A stretch of 64,000 nucleotides of DNA, from the NCBI GenBank assembly GCA_916048095.2, contig OU696577.1:3399501-3463500 (forward strand). The letters are read 5' to 3'. This stretch comes from Sacculina carcini (taxonomy: Eukaryota; Arthropoda; Thecostraca; Sacculinidae). Of this stretch, positions 9,628-21,053 are shown one piece after another. The notes below the pieces were generated by a model. The model saw only the letters and a list, made by a program, of their open reading frames with translations, was not told the DNA's origin and ran no database searches. The translations under genes were made by a program, and so were the position numbers. How positions within the stretch are numbered: position 1 is the stretch's first letter; every line of letters begins with the position of its first letter.

Positions 9628-12245
9628 AAACCCGCCCGTCCTGCGGAACAATTCATAAAAATATTGCAAATTAAAAATAAATAAGGCAAACTCATGAAAA
9701 CCTTAATCAATTGAAAAGTCTAAATTTCATTATTTTTAATTTTATTTTGACAAAATATTTTCACTCAGCACGCCTCATATTTAAACCCGCCCGACGTGAG
9801 GAATAATTCAGAACTCGAACACCATCCGTTCTGGTTCTTGAAGTCAAATCCATTAGTTTTGTATATGAATTCATTCTACACGGTGAAATTGAACGTTTTA
9901 TTGCTGCCCGCGGGACATTTTTATTTCATAAAAATGAGCCATCGCTTCGTTTGCGTTTCAAGCCCCTGATCGTTGAACCAGCGAACCATGAACCAGCGCA
10001 ATTATGTCACCTCATATTCAAGCATACATACAAAGACAGACAGATAATTTCTTCTTTATGTATATATATAGCATTAAAGCCCGCCCGATGTGCGGAGCAA
10101 TTAATAACATGAAATTCATATTCAATTCATAAAAAAATATGGAAAAATAAAAATGAAATAGGGTACACTCATAAAAATATTAATCAATTGAAAATTATAA
10201 GTCTAATTATTTTTATTTCGACAAAATATTTCCCCTCAGTCCGCCTGAGTCATTTTTAAACCCGCCCGTCGTGCTGAATAATTCAGAACTCGAACACGAT
10301 CCGTTCTGCATCTTGAAGTCAAATCCATTGGTTTTGTGTATGGATTAATTCTACAGGGTAAATTGAACGTTCTATTGTCTATAGTTGCTGCCCGCGGAGC
10401 ATTTTTATTTTTTTTTAAATACCTTTTTTCAAATTAACCATTTGAAAAAAATGAACTAAAAAAAGGAAACACTTTTTTTAAACCCGCCCGTCGTGCGGAA
10501 CAATTCATACAATAAAATTCATATTTGAAGTCAAATCCATTGGTTTGGTGTATGGATTAATTCTACAGGGAAAATTGAACGTTCTATTGTCTATAGTTGC
10601 TGCCCGCGGAACATGTTTATTCTTAAAAATAATTACCTTTTTTTAAATGAACCATTTGAAAAAATGATCTAAAAACACTTTTTTAAACCCAACCGTCGTG
10701 CGGAACAATTCATACAATAAAATTCATATAAAATCCATAAAATATAATGAATACAAATTGAAAACCAAAAAATTTAACCTATAAATATCTTAACCAATAG
10801 AAAAGTCTAAATGTGAATATTTTTGTTCTTATTTTGACAAATATTATCCCTCAACCCGCCTGATATATAAATCTGCCCGTCGTGTGGTATAATTCAGAAC
10901 ACAAACACGAAACAAACAATGAAAGATGATGAAATCTTTTCATCAGAATGTTTCCAAACTATATTTATTACTTAACATCATTCCCCAATATCATTTGCTT
11001 AAGTACTATTTCACTTTTACCGCTATAATATGTATTGTTAAAATTTATATATTTTCCGCTATCATTAAAACCCAATATAACCTGAGTCAAACCTACCCAA
11101 CCCAACCCAACCATTCAATCTTGACCGCTCTCAGCCTAGTCTGAGGTGATTTAACTTATTAGTTTGTGATCACAAAATATACTGATGCGATCATAATTTG
11201 TAATCAGAAGACTGAGATTATCTACCCAGGGGTCCCAAACACGCGGCCCACCAATACTTTTCTCTCAACCCGCCAATATAGTATCGGGACCAAACTGTAA
11301 GGCAGCTAAATTCACATTTGTTGCATAATGCGATATAATTATACACCATTATCATATTATCTCATAATTCCCGGTTAATGCTTCCACTAATGCATCATAT
11401 TCATAAAGTTGATATTTTTTGGATTACACCGATATTACAGCCCTTGATATTACAGCCGATATTATATTATGCAATCTATATTCTGCTACGTATTATTCCT
11501 AATACATATATCATCAAATCGCAAAATATATTTAAAGGTTCACATCATTCTCCAAAATCATTTGCTTAAGAGCTATTCTACTTTTATCGCTAGAATATTT
11601 ACTGCTAGCAAAATATCATATACCTCGCTATCATTTAAGCCCACTCTTTATAGATACATTTAATTCGCCCGTCGTGCGGAACAGCTCATAGAATATAATT
11701 AATATTCAATTCATAAAAAAATTAGTGCAAATTGAAAAAGAAAAACAAACCCACAGGAAAGTTTTAGCTAATATAAAAGTCTACATGTTAAATTTATGTT
11801 TCAATTTGGAAAACATGTTTTTCCACAACCAGCCTCATATTTAAAGCTGCCCGTCGTGCGGAATAATTCAGAACTCAAACTCGAAACAAACACAAAGAAA
11901 ATTGATGAAAAACTACCAACAGAAAAGTCAAATTTGTAAAATCTTGTTTTAATTATTGACGATGTTTTTCCCTCAACACTACTCAAATTCACACCCGTCC
12001 TTCGTGTGTAGTAATTCAGAGGTGTAACACTATCAAAACAATGAAACATCTCTATAATTCCAGATTAATGCTTCCTCTAAAACAGCATATGCATATACTT
12101 GGCATTGCATGATATTTCAACCCGTATCCTTATGCAACTTAAGCGTATGCAACTTGAAATTAAACCAATTAAATTACACAGTAAAATTCAGTAGCTTACT
12201 TTGTTCCAAGTAGCATTTTACCCGCCCGTCGTGCGGAACATTTGA
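9628..12245 (+). repeat. Dispersed array of a GC-rich motif (11 copies)
   Basis: The motif AAACCCGCCCGTCGTGCGG, usually followed by AAYAATTCA, occurs near 9628, 9781, 10076, 10257, 10480, 10682, 10867, 11661, 11841, 11988 and 12217. Every other copy is preceded by a TTTTGACAAAATATTT...CAGCCCGCCT-type segment, so the higher-order unit holds two motif types. CCGC and GCGG within the motif can pair as a small hairpin. The surrounding DNA is strongly AT-rich. Confidence 0.8.
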
Positions 12246-12360
12246 TGTGTAAATATTGAGGACAATAAAGACTTTCTATTCGGTATAGTGTAGCATTAAT
12301 TAAACTGTACGCAAAAAAACACACCATCCATGCTTGGAGATAATATGATGCATTCTTAAT

Positions 12361-13700
12361 AGTGATTGGGCTTCAGTGAAATTTAATCGGTGTATATTCC
12401 TGTGTAATCGCAAGTGCGCATAATAGCTGTCAAATTGGCAATATGTCCTTTTGACTTTACACCGCCGTAACTTCCTTCAGATACCCTTTGGAAAATTACA
12501 AATTATACCGTATTGTAGAAAACAAGATTTCTAGCACGATGGTATAATTTATTTTCATATATAACAAATATTTACTGAGAAATAGTAGAAAAATGAATAT
12601 ATTTTAATCGCCCGGTGTTCAAGTGTAATTTTGGATGTATTTGAGAATTTTGCTAATTTTACACGTTTTTTGTACCATTTGTGGGTATAAATTATAGCTT
12701 ATATTGTAGAACACAAAATTCTCTACACAGTAGTATATTCCTGTGTAATCGCAAGTGCGTAAATTGTGATTGGACTTCAGTGAAATTAAATCAGTGTATA
12801 TTCATGTGTAATCGCAAGTGCGCATAATAGCTGTCAAATTGGCAACATGACATTTTGACTTTACATCGCCGTAACTTCCTTCAGATACACTTTGGAAAAT
12901 TAAACATTACATCGTATTGTAGAAAACAAAATTTCTAGCACGATGGTATAATTTATTTTGATGTGTGACAAATATTTTCTGAGAAATAGTAGAAAAATTA
13001 ATTAATTTTAGTCACCCGGTGTTCAAGTGTAATTTTGGATGTATTTGAGAATTTTGCTAATTTTACACATTTTTTGTATAATTTGTGGGTATAAATTATA
13101 ACTTTTCTTGTAGAACACAAAATTATCTACACAATAGTATAAGTTTTATAGCTGTACCACTGCTGGTTTATCAGGACTGGATAGCGGAATAATGACCAAA
13201 ATATTAACGTTTTTGTGTGCTAATTTTGCCTTTTTGACTTTGTCATTTACACTTCACACCGCCGTAACTTTTTTTTAATACACTTTGAAAAATTAAAAAT
13301 TACACCGTGTTGTAGCAAACAAAATTCCCAGCATGATGGTATTATTTATTTAGATGTGTGATAAGTAGTTTTTGAGAAATAGAGAAAAAAGTATAGAAAA
13401 TTGGACGCGTGGAGTTTTAAAATATTTTGAATGTAGATTGAATTTTTTTCCATTTTACATGTTAAATATTTAATTTTTGGGTATAAATTATAATTTGTTG
13501 AGTAGAACAGAAAATTTCTACACAGTGGTATAATTTGTATAGTTGTACCATTGCTGGTTTAGGAGGAGTGGTCTTCAGAAAATTGACCAAAATTTTCGCA
13601 TTTTTCAGGGTTGATTTTGTTTTTTCACCGCTATAACTTTTTTTGGTTTCATTTTTGAAATTTAAAATTTACTTTAAAGTGTAGACAAGAAAATTGCCAA
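12361..13700 (+). repeat. About 400-bp tandem repeat, three to four degenerate units
   Basis: Unit 1 (about 12361-12760) and unit 2 (about 12763-13140) are closely similar, sharing CAGTGAAATT, GTGTAATCGCAAGTGCGCAT, AACTTCCTTCAGATACNCTT and CACCCGGTGTTCAAGTGTAA. A third (about 13250-13540) and a partial fourth (13610-13720) are more divergent. There are no ORFs. Confidence 0.8.
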
Positions 13701-13869
13701 CGTGATGGTATATATTGTTAGCGAGCACGCCAAGTGGTGGCCGAGTATTAGCTGATAGAAAATGGACCTAGGAGGGTGGGACACACAGACAGACACACAG
13801 ACACACAGAGGATCTCTTTTATATATATAGATATAGATATATATATATATAAGTTTGTGTGTACATTCA

Positions 13870-14160
13870 ACAAGGGCTACATGCGTGAGATAGCCAACTA
13901 ACCTCACAAGGGGCGTTAATGGTTCAAAACCCGGCGGGAAATTCATCTGGGCGAATTCTATAATACTACAGTCCCTGTCCACCCATCAGTAAATGGTACC
14001 AGATATCAGTCATGTGTTGTCTAATATGCGCATATATCAGTCTAATACGTCTTTAGTCCTTGTGGCGCCATAGCGTGGAGAGGGTCGGTTCTGCGGTGGA
14101 AGCGAGCTGCACGGGGCACGCCTGTGTTAACAAGTTTCGGCTTCTTCCCGTGTAACCTTT
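13870..14160 (+). mobile_element. tRNA-Val-derived SINE, copy 2
   Basis: This copy matches copy 1 (2711-3050) through CCTCACAAG, GGTTCAAAACCCGGCGG, CAGTCCCTGTC, GGTACCAGATATCAGTCATG, GTCCTTGTGGCGCCATAGCG and CTTCTTCCCGTGTA. The tRNA head is more decayed here. It directly follows the TA-ended composite element. Confidence 0.8.
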
Positions 14161-14639
14161 TACATCGAGCTCCTAAGGCGGCGATTTCTTAGTTGATCAA
14201 ATTTAGATGCAGCCCATCGAAGTTCATATCGTAAATACACATTTCAAAATCATCATTTCGCGATATTTTATTGCCAACCCTGCATACAGTCGACAGTCGC
14301 AAGTAAAAAATGGTTACGTGTGGTCAAGTAGAACATTATACGAATATTCTATAGCGTTTTATTATTCAGAATACGAGGTATAGTTCTGAAATCGCCACAT
14401 TCACAAATTATTTTTTTGGGTTTTTTCAATACATGCACACACAATACACAGAACACGAGAGTATGCTTTTAGCAATAGTACCAAACACACACACACACAC
14501 ACATATACACCACAGGGATAAATACAAAAATGAACATAATGTACGATCATGAGAGAGCACTCAGATATGATATGTATATATATATATTTTTAAATGCACG
14601 CACACGCACACATATATACATATATACATAGATACATAT
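14161..14639. other. Intervening sequence
   Basis: AT-rich DNA with a short CA microsatellite at about 14484-14503 and TA/CA-rich DNA at 14570-14640. No gene is seen. Confidence 0.5.
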
Positions 14640-15090
14640 ACAGTAGCAATGAAGCGCGAAGCTTGAGTACACCGGCAGTACTCAAGATGGATTTGAAGAA
14701 TAAAGCCTCTAAGCATCCCAAGGCGAAGTAGAAATGAAGCTTGAAGCGTCTGTATACACTACACCGGCAGTATCAAATATGGATTTAATGAATAAAGCCT
14801 TTAATTGTCCCAACCACGACCAAGATTATGGAAATATCGCCAGCCAACAAGCCACAAAACATCTTCTTCAATATGTCATCGCTCAATAAACCGGTCCAAG
14901 ACAGCTGCAAGAATATGTTAATATCGCCAGCCAACAAGCCACAATAAAGCATATTCAAGAAGCTTCAAGAAGCCATCGCTCACTAAACCGGCTGAAAACA
15001 GCTGCAAGAAAATAGTAATATCGCCAACCACAAGTCACAAAACAGCTTCTTCAAGAAGATTCAAGAAGCCATCGCTCAAGTTTTCCCGTG
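14640..15090 (-). repeat. Tandem repeats beside the MULE transposon
   Basis: Two kinds of repeat lie here. A segment of about 110 bases (ACACCGGCAGTA...GGATTT...AATAAAGCCT) occurs twice at about 14668-14815. A segment of about 85-95 bases (ATATCGCCAGCCAACAAGCCAC...CCATCGCTCA...AAACCGG...CAGCTGCAAGAA) occurs about three times at 14832-15085. They adjoin the 3' side of the MULE coding region and may be its subterminal repeats. Confidence 0.7.
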
Positions 15091-15122
15091 TCCACTTACC
15101 GTATACTCTTCATACTCCTGAA

Positions 15123-16190
15123 CTAATCGGATCTAAACTTTCCATCGTGCATCCTTTTCAGAATTGTATGCCTTTGGTAGGCCTGTCTGTTGCTGAGTCC
15201 TTGAGCAATGAGTTCGCATATCCCAGGCAAATGTTCCGCTGTGTCATTGCTCTCAGCAACACTCGCGGCAGCTGCTGGTCGATCAGCTTCAAAAGATGCC
15301 TTCTTTTTGCACACGTTTGGAGTTGACAATTGATTCGCGACATCTCCAGGGGCCGACGGCACAGTGGTCGACTCGTTCGAGCTCTGTGTCTCCGACAATC
15401 TAAACCTTCCATCGCGAATCCTTTTCAGAATTTTATGTCTTCGATAGGCCTGCCTGGTGCTGAGTCCTTGAGCAATGAGTTCGCCTATCCCAGGTAAATG
15501 TTCCGCTGTGTCATTGCTCTCAGCAACACTCGCGGCAGCTACTGGTTGACCGGCTTCAACAGCTGCCCCACTTCTGCACACGTTTGGATCTGCCAATGGA
15601 TTCGCGACCACTCCAGGGGCCAACTGCACACTGGTCGACTCGTCCGAGCTCTGTGTCCGCGACAACCAACCCATCGGCAATTGACAACCATCGATAACGC
15701 CAATGCTATCCACATTCCTTGAAGGAGACATGAAAAGCAAGCCCTCTCTGTCAACCTCATCATCCGCAACATTACCGTCAACTACTGATTCACATTCTTC
15801 CAATCCGCCAACAACAGCCGCCCCCACTCTGTACAACAAATTTGAGATCAAGAATGGATCGTCGAAATCTCCCGAGGTCAACCGCGCATTGGTCGTCTCG
15901 ATTTGGGCTGGGCTCAAGTTTTGTGTCGGCGGCAACCAATCATCGGCAACGCCCAGCTCATTCACGTTCCTTGAAGGAGGCATGAATTGGAAATATCTGT
16001 CAATCTCATTCTCCACACGTGGAGAATTCGGAGCGTACTGATCAACACTGACCCCACCAATGTCATCCATCTGTGAAGATGGCGACACTGTTACCACTAT
16101 CACCAGAAACAACTGGCAGCGACTCGGTGGAACTAACATCATCTGCATCATCTCCGACAATAGAGTGACCGACGTTGGGGCCAGAGACAA
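15123..16190 (-). CDS. Repeated C-terminal tail of the MULE protein
   Basis: The tail consists of related modules. Two near-identical ones lie at about 15391-15660 and 15123-15390 (period about 268 bp). Each contains TQSS(D/N)EST, APG(V/D)VAN, VAAASVAESNDTAEHLPGI and a basic GxxELIAQGLSxRQAYxRH helix followed by LKR. A more divergent third module (SRNVxxxGVxD...NLLYRVGAAV) lies upstream at about 15760-16060. The GLSxRQAY pattern looks like a small helix-turn-helix, which is only inference. I know no named domain for it. Whether the true protein includes this tail depends on the frame change near 16080. Confidence 0.6.
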   Translation of the reverse strand: MSLAPTSVTLLSEMMQMMLVPPSRCQLFLVIVVTVSPSSQMDDIGGVSVDQYAPNSPRVENEIDRYFQFMPPSRNVNELGVADDWLPPTQNLSPAQIETTNARLTSGDFDDPFLISNLLYRVGAAVVGGLEECESVVDGNVADDEVDREGLLFMSPSRNVDSIGVIDGCQLPMGWLSRTQSSDESTSVQLAPGVVANPLADPNVCRSGAAVEAGQPVAAASVAESNDTAEHLPGIGELIAQGLSTRQAYRRHKILKRIRDGRFRLSETQSSNESTTVPSAPGDVANQLSTPNVCKKKASFEADRPAAAASVAESNDTAEHLPGICELIAQGLSNRQAYQRHTILKRMHDGKFRSD

Positions 16191-17585
16191 TGTTGCCCAT
16201 GTGGATCAAATATGAACGCAACTCTTCAAAGCTATTCAGCCCAATTGAGGCAGCTAAACGATAACCTGCCATTAGCTGCCGTTGAAGGAGCTTCCTTCTT
16301 CCTCGAGCCTTCACGACGGTCCGCCGAGAAGACCACGAAACCCGGATCATCTGCCGGGATTCTAGGCTTTTGTTGCGCAACTCATCCAGGCATTGAAAGA
16401 TGCCTGGATTTCCATGGAGTTTCCAGCGCAATCTGCTGTTGAACCCTTCCACAGCGTTGTTTGTCCTATGGACATGGTCAAAATGGCTGAGAGTCTCGGC
16501 ATCAACTCTGCTCAGCCAGTGTCTGGATACGTATTCCAGAAACAGCGTCATATTAGCAGATGATTCGACAATCTCCTCCTTGATAGCGTCGAACCCAGCC
16601 TGCAGCAAATGTGATGGCAAAGATGGTAAAGCGCACACTTGCTTGACAGGTCCCCTGAATGCACTTAGCCTTAAAGACCTGGCCTTGCGAATAATCAACT
16701 GAGTGTAATGAAAAAACAACATTTCATCTGAACATTCGGGAAGACATCATCCAAGGACGAATGAATCGCCCTCTCAAAATCGGCCATAGATGTTTTTGGC
16801 GAAAAAGTGGTGACGATGTCTGAAGTAGCCGAGCTCGTGATATCAATGAGCTTGTGCCAAACAACCCTGTAAAGGGCTGCTGCTCTTTTCGTCATAAGTA
16901 CGAACGCTGTGGGGATGAACATGTTGTTGTACCGCGTGTGAACGATAAAGAGCTGCTGAAACATTTGTGGGCACACGTGAAAGGTCCCATCCACGAAAAT
17001 TTCACAGTCGGCACACAAGAGAAACTGGAGCCGACTTGAAAGAAAGATCAAGGCAACACCGCCATTGTCTGCCGCGGTCACTTTACCACGACAAAACTCA
17101 TCCCCCAGGATACCATTGCCGTACCGTGGACATTGATCTAAAACGCTAGCAAGTTCGTCTCGGGAGCGACGTACTGCCGGTGCACAAGTATACCGCGCAA
17201 CGGCCATTCGCTGCCGTGTGCTGGGATACGCCAAGTTCGATTCGGGATCTTGGCGCTTGGCAGTGTTAAACAACTGCACAAGACGCTGAGGCTCACTGCG
17301 TGCCAGCTCGTAACACTGTGCTCGACAGCGTATGTCTGCCAGCGTTTGCTCACAGGGCAGGTGATTGTGCTCCTGCCCGATTCGCACCGAGTCTCCGCTG
17401 CGGATCGCCGAGCCTCTACAACCACTGTGCTTGCAGCGGAAATACTCCCGACCGCGCTTGCTGCATTTTCGATGATATACGAAGCCGTCCAGGTGATAAT
17501 AAGTCATCACTCGTTTTCGACACAAAACCTCGATGCGCTCCATCATGAAAACGATCAGCTTATTGGATGTCTGCAATACATACAT
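15123..17585 (-). mobile_element. FLYWCH-MULE (Mutator-like) DNA transposon, decayed coding region
   Basis: The N-terminal frame (17585 to about 16712) carries a FLYWCH-type zinc finger (DGFVYHRKC...YFRCKHSGC...EHNH, about residues 33-75) and a MULE transposase core starting at FVDGTFHVCP with ...RYNNMFIPTAFVLMT and LYRVVWHKLI. The next frame (16722-16063) continues with RKARSLRLSAF and the typical C-terminal signature RTNNAVEGFNSRLRWKLHG. The third frame (about 16190-15123) holds a repeated tail. Two frame changes are visible: one at the T6 run at about 16711-16716, the other around 16070-16090. Transposases of this type cut and paste DNA. Terminal inverted repeats were not recognised. The intact-looking domains suggest a fairly recent copy; one or both frame changes could be sequencing artefacts. 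Confidence 0.8.
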
Positions 17586-17587
17586 AC

Positions 17588-17960
17588 AACAACAACATAT
17601 ATTTGCAGTGATAGTGATAAAGTAGATAGGATGAGAGAGTGAGATAAGATGTCAGAGAGGTTAGTTCGATGTGGGTTATGAATAAAATTTCTTAAGCTAT
17701 CTGTGAGGCCAGGCAGTCTGGTCGGTAACAAGTCCGATTTGCATGCCGTGCAGTTCCAAACTATCTCATGTTTTATCGCATTCAGAGCAGGGGTGAAATG
17801 TGCCGCGCAAGTATACCTAATCACACACACGTATGAAGCACCACTAGATCCACAGATAGAAGGGACGGATCACACAAAACACAACCACACACTGTGAACG
17901 CTGACGCAAAACTGACAAAGGCATAGACAAAGACAAGACAGACAAAACCCCTGTTCCGAT
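17588..17960 (-). pseudogene. Fragment of a LINE C-type ORF1 (PHD-like finger region)
   Basis: The minus-strand translation gives CAAHFTPALNAIKHEIVWNCTACKSDLLPTR, which aligns with CFHVSCAGLTTPAYNAVRKHRLFWCCTPCQSKI of LINE C2 ORF1. The upstream sequence is out of frame. An (AAC)n ATATATTTG... stretch at about 17588-17600 resembles the LINE C 3' end, so this may be an internally deleted LINE C. Confidence 0.5.
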
Positions 17961-19558
17961 GAGGATACCTGAGTCCCAACGAATACATAAAAATTAACGA
18001 GTTTCGGGTTCAATTTATTATATAAGGTTCAGCAATTCAACTTTAATTTACATCAAATATTCAACTTTATATTTAGATAGTTTAAATCATTTGTGCATAT
18101 AATTTTTCATATTTACAGCGAACACCTAACCTAACCTAAGTATTTTAAAGCAATATGGCACCTTCTTGAAGAACCATAAAGCTTTTCTTTAAGTATCATC
18201 AGACATTGAAGGCACTGACTTTTAGCTAGAATTTAATTTTTTTCAAGTATATTTTAGTTTCTCTCAAACATTTTGCACTTTTCCCGCATCAATGCCATTT
18301 TCAATACCACAACGGTGTATGAAGCCGGACAAAGACACTGAAACTTACGAATTTTCGCTAGAATATAATTTTGTTTAAGTATATTTTACTTATTTTTGAA
18401 AAAATTGCACTTTTTCCGCATCAATGCCATTTTCAATACCACAAAGGTGTCACCCACTCGCTGAGAATATATTAAGCCGGACAAAGACACTGAAACTTAC
18501 GAATTTTTGCTAGAATTTTTTTTAATTTTTTTATTTAGCTATTTCACCCAATCGCTGAAATTATTTTTGCAATAATTTTCTGCACCTATATTTTCAGCTC
18601 TATATGAAATATCTTAAGGCATCTCTGCGCCGATTTAAATGTTAAGCCTGACAAAACCATCAAAATTAACCAAATTTGGAATTAATTATTCCAAGTTTTT
18701 CACAATTTTTCCAGTCTACCGTCATTTCCTTCAAGTCTTACTCAAGTTATATTTCTTTTGAGTTTTCTTTTGAATATTTCAAATTGTATATCTGCTTCAG
18801 TGCCATTTTAAACTCCGCCAAAATACAACCAAGTTTTTATATCACGCGTTTTACGGTTTAATAAGTTTTGGAGTACGGTTGTACATACCTTCGTCTAGGA
18901 CACCCGTTTTACCAAGCATTACCCTTAAGCCATGAACAAGAATTCACATTCACAATCCCAGAATAAACCGACTAAATGCCAAACAGCTAGAAATCAATTC
19001 ATCGGATAGCTCAAATCCTACGGTACAATACAGCCTAATATATGCAATGAATATAATGACTATAATATAATGACTACAGCCTAATATATGCAACAAATAG
19101 AAATATGCGCCATAATGTACAATTGAAACAATACATATATCACACGCAGATCTATTATTTAGCCTAATCAGATAGTCATCAACTTTATCAAAAAGGGTCA
19201 AGTCCATAAACACAAATACGCTAAATAATCTAACTTTCACCAAAAAATCACACAATAAACCAAACCCTTACAACCAATCTTGTAATTTTTGTGCATTTTT
19301 TATAAACAACTTTGTACATTAATTTACATGTTTTGAAGAGTATAAGACCTGTAATATTCAATATTTTTCCTCTGGTGAAAAGCGGGTTTGATGGTGTATT
19401 TTGTGGCAAGTTGTATATGCAAGACCGTTGAAGATTCGTTGTTTCAGCAATTCGTTTTTGCAGTGTAATATAGAGATGTTCAATTTTAGCCAATTTTATT
19501 TTCTCACGAATAATTCTTGTTTTTCATCACATTCTGTTAACATGAATTGACCTCAAAT
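17961..19558. repeat. AT-rich DNA with a degenerate tandem repeat
   Basis: Between about 18180 and 18840 a unit of about 130-170 bases recurs three to four times with decreasing similarity. It is marked by ATCAATGCCATTTTCAATACC, GCCGGACAAAGACACTGAAA and AATTTTNGCTAGAAT. A CCTAACCTAACCTAA run is at 18126-18140. No gene is seen in the rest, to 19558. Confidence 0.65.
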
Positions 19559-19753
19559 TAGTGGCGGCGCCAAGGGGGGCTTGGAGTGGCTGAAACCCCT
19601 TAAAAATGTGCCGATCTTCCCCTGAACCTCCCAAAAAACTTTAACCATGCACATTTTGAGTGTATTTCATCATGTTTCGCCAAGCCCCGCATCTTTTTTC
19701 TTAGTCCCTTCTCCCTCAGCCCCCCCACAGTAAAAATCATGTCTCCGCCACTG
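19559..19753. mobile_element. hAT-type MITE, copy 1 (195 bp)
   Basis: The ends are TAGTGGCGG... and ...CCGCCACTG, an inverted repeat related to CAGTGGCGG. The flanks CCTCAAAT (19551-19558) and CCTCAATT (19754-19761) are an 8-bp target duplication with one mismatch, as hAT elements make. Interior parts (CATGTTTCGCCAAGC, CCCTCAGCC) match the copy at 61342-61635. There is no coding capacity. Confidence 0.8.
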
Positions 19754-20340
19754 CCTCAATTATTACATTTGTGCCTCTACGGGTATGATAGAATATGTGT
19801 GATACGTGCGAGTGAGTGAAGGCGTGTTTGTGTGCGCGTGTGTTTGTGTGCGCGTGTGTTTGTGTGTGTGAACATAATCGTTTTTGGTAAATTTTTACAC
19901 ATAATTTAATAGTGTTCCCATGTGGTAACAATTTTACTTTGCGCCCCCTCACTGTCTAATTTTTATTTGGATTTTACCGTTATATATAGTTATTTCCTCC
20001 TTAGGTCTTAACTACTATTTCTAATTGAAAAAAATTAAATTAATCAAATTTATACCAACTTTTTGCAGTCCCTAACTGACACATTACAATTTGTGACGAA
20101 TATGTCAAGTTTGGATGAGTGTTGTGCTGTGTATAATAGGAAGAATATAATCTAACTATAGTCCCTTAAGACGCATGCTCTATACGAGGGTCTTACTTGT
20201 GGAATCGGTTAAGCGTGCAGGGAGATAATTGTTCATAAAGTGTCTGCTCGCATATGGGAACACCACGAGGATTAAGGTTAAGAGAGACTCCAGTTATCAT
20301 TCCAGATCTATATTCTCAGTCATCTAGTACATGCTTCAAG
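19754..20340. other. Intervening sequence
   Basis: GT-rich simple sequence lies at about 19828-19870. I see nothing else that can be supported. Confidence 0.5.
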
Positions 20341-20656
20341 CATATTTTATTATTATTATTATTATTAATTACAGGCAAATCCAGTAGCATGGGAAGAGTG
20401 CAAGCACTATTACCACCCTAAGGTGGCCCCATGTACCGGAAGCGCCCAAAAGATTCAGAGAGTAAGAGAGCTGGAAAAGAAAAAAGGCTAGAAAGAGAGT
20501 TGGAAAGAAAATAATAAATAAATAACCATAAATAATAAACCATCATCCGATCACACTCCATAATGTCACTCCGCCCACGTTCCTCAATAAATACTAACAA
20601 TCAACAATAAATATGTGATTCAGTAAATAACAGCCATCAATAAATAAGAATAAATA

Positions 20657-21034
20657 TGTTGTTTCACCACCATTGTTGCCATTGTACACACGCTTCTCAC
20701 AAGCGATTTATTGCACAGCGATGAATGACAGTGACGAAAAATACAGAACAAGAGAATGAAGATGAACACGATTAACACAAGACGCAGTAGCCAATACACC
20801 CGATTGTACACAACCCTACTCAACACACACCTACACGACCACACACACCTCACAACCGCACACTATCCGCTCAACACACCAACTCGCTACGCTTACACAA
20901 CCGGCCTTTGACCTTCGCCAAGGTCAACACAAACACACCTAAACACACGACAGACCAGCCGCACACACACACACACACACACATGCACACCAAACCCATG
21001 CGCTCACAGACAAGTGGTTTCCAATTCTATCACA
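20657..21034 (-). repeat. Left LTR (3' LTR of the minus-strand element)
   Basis: Read on the minus strand it begins TGTGATAGAATTGG and ends ...AACAACA, following the TG...CA rule. The purine tract AAGAGGGAG lies just before it on the minus strand. It matches 22498-22776 and then 27299-27399. Confidence 0.85.
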
Positions 21035-21053
21035 CTCCCTCTTGATTTTAAGA

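Larger units (their letters stand above)
9619..13830 (+). mobile_element. Non-coding composite element bounded by TA-rich ends
   Basis: Two units share the same borders. Unit 1 (9619-10065) starts TAGCATTAAAACCCGCCCG after a TA run and ends with ACAGACAGA, then TATATATATAG. Unit 2 (about 10070-13830) starts TAGCATTAAAGCCCGCCCG and ends with GGGACACACAGACAGACACA, then CTTTTATATATATAG. The interior is non-coding and made of the GC motif array and long tandem repeats. The borders suggest a mobile family that inserts in TA-rich DNA, but I cannot assign a class and see no transposase. Confidence 0.5.

Noticed and set aside
9628-12245. CRISPR-like array of regularly spaced repeats
   Set aside because: The DNA is animal, the spacing is irregular, the intervening segments are related to each other, and there are no cas genes.
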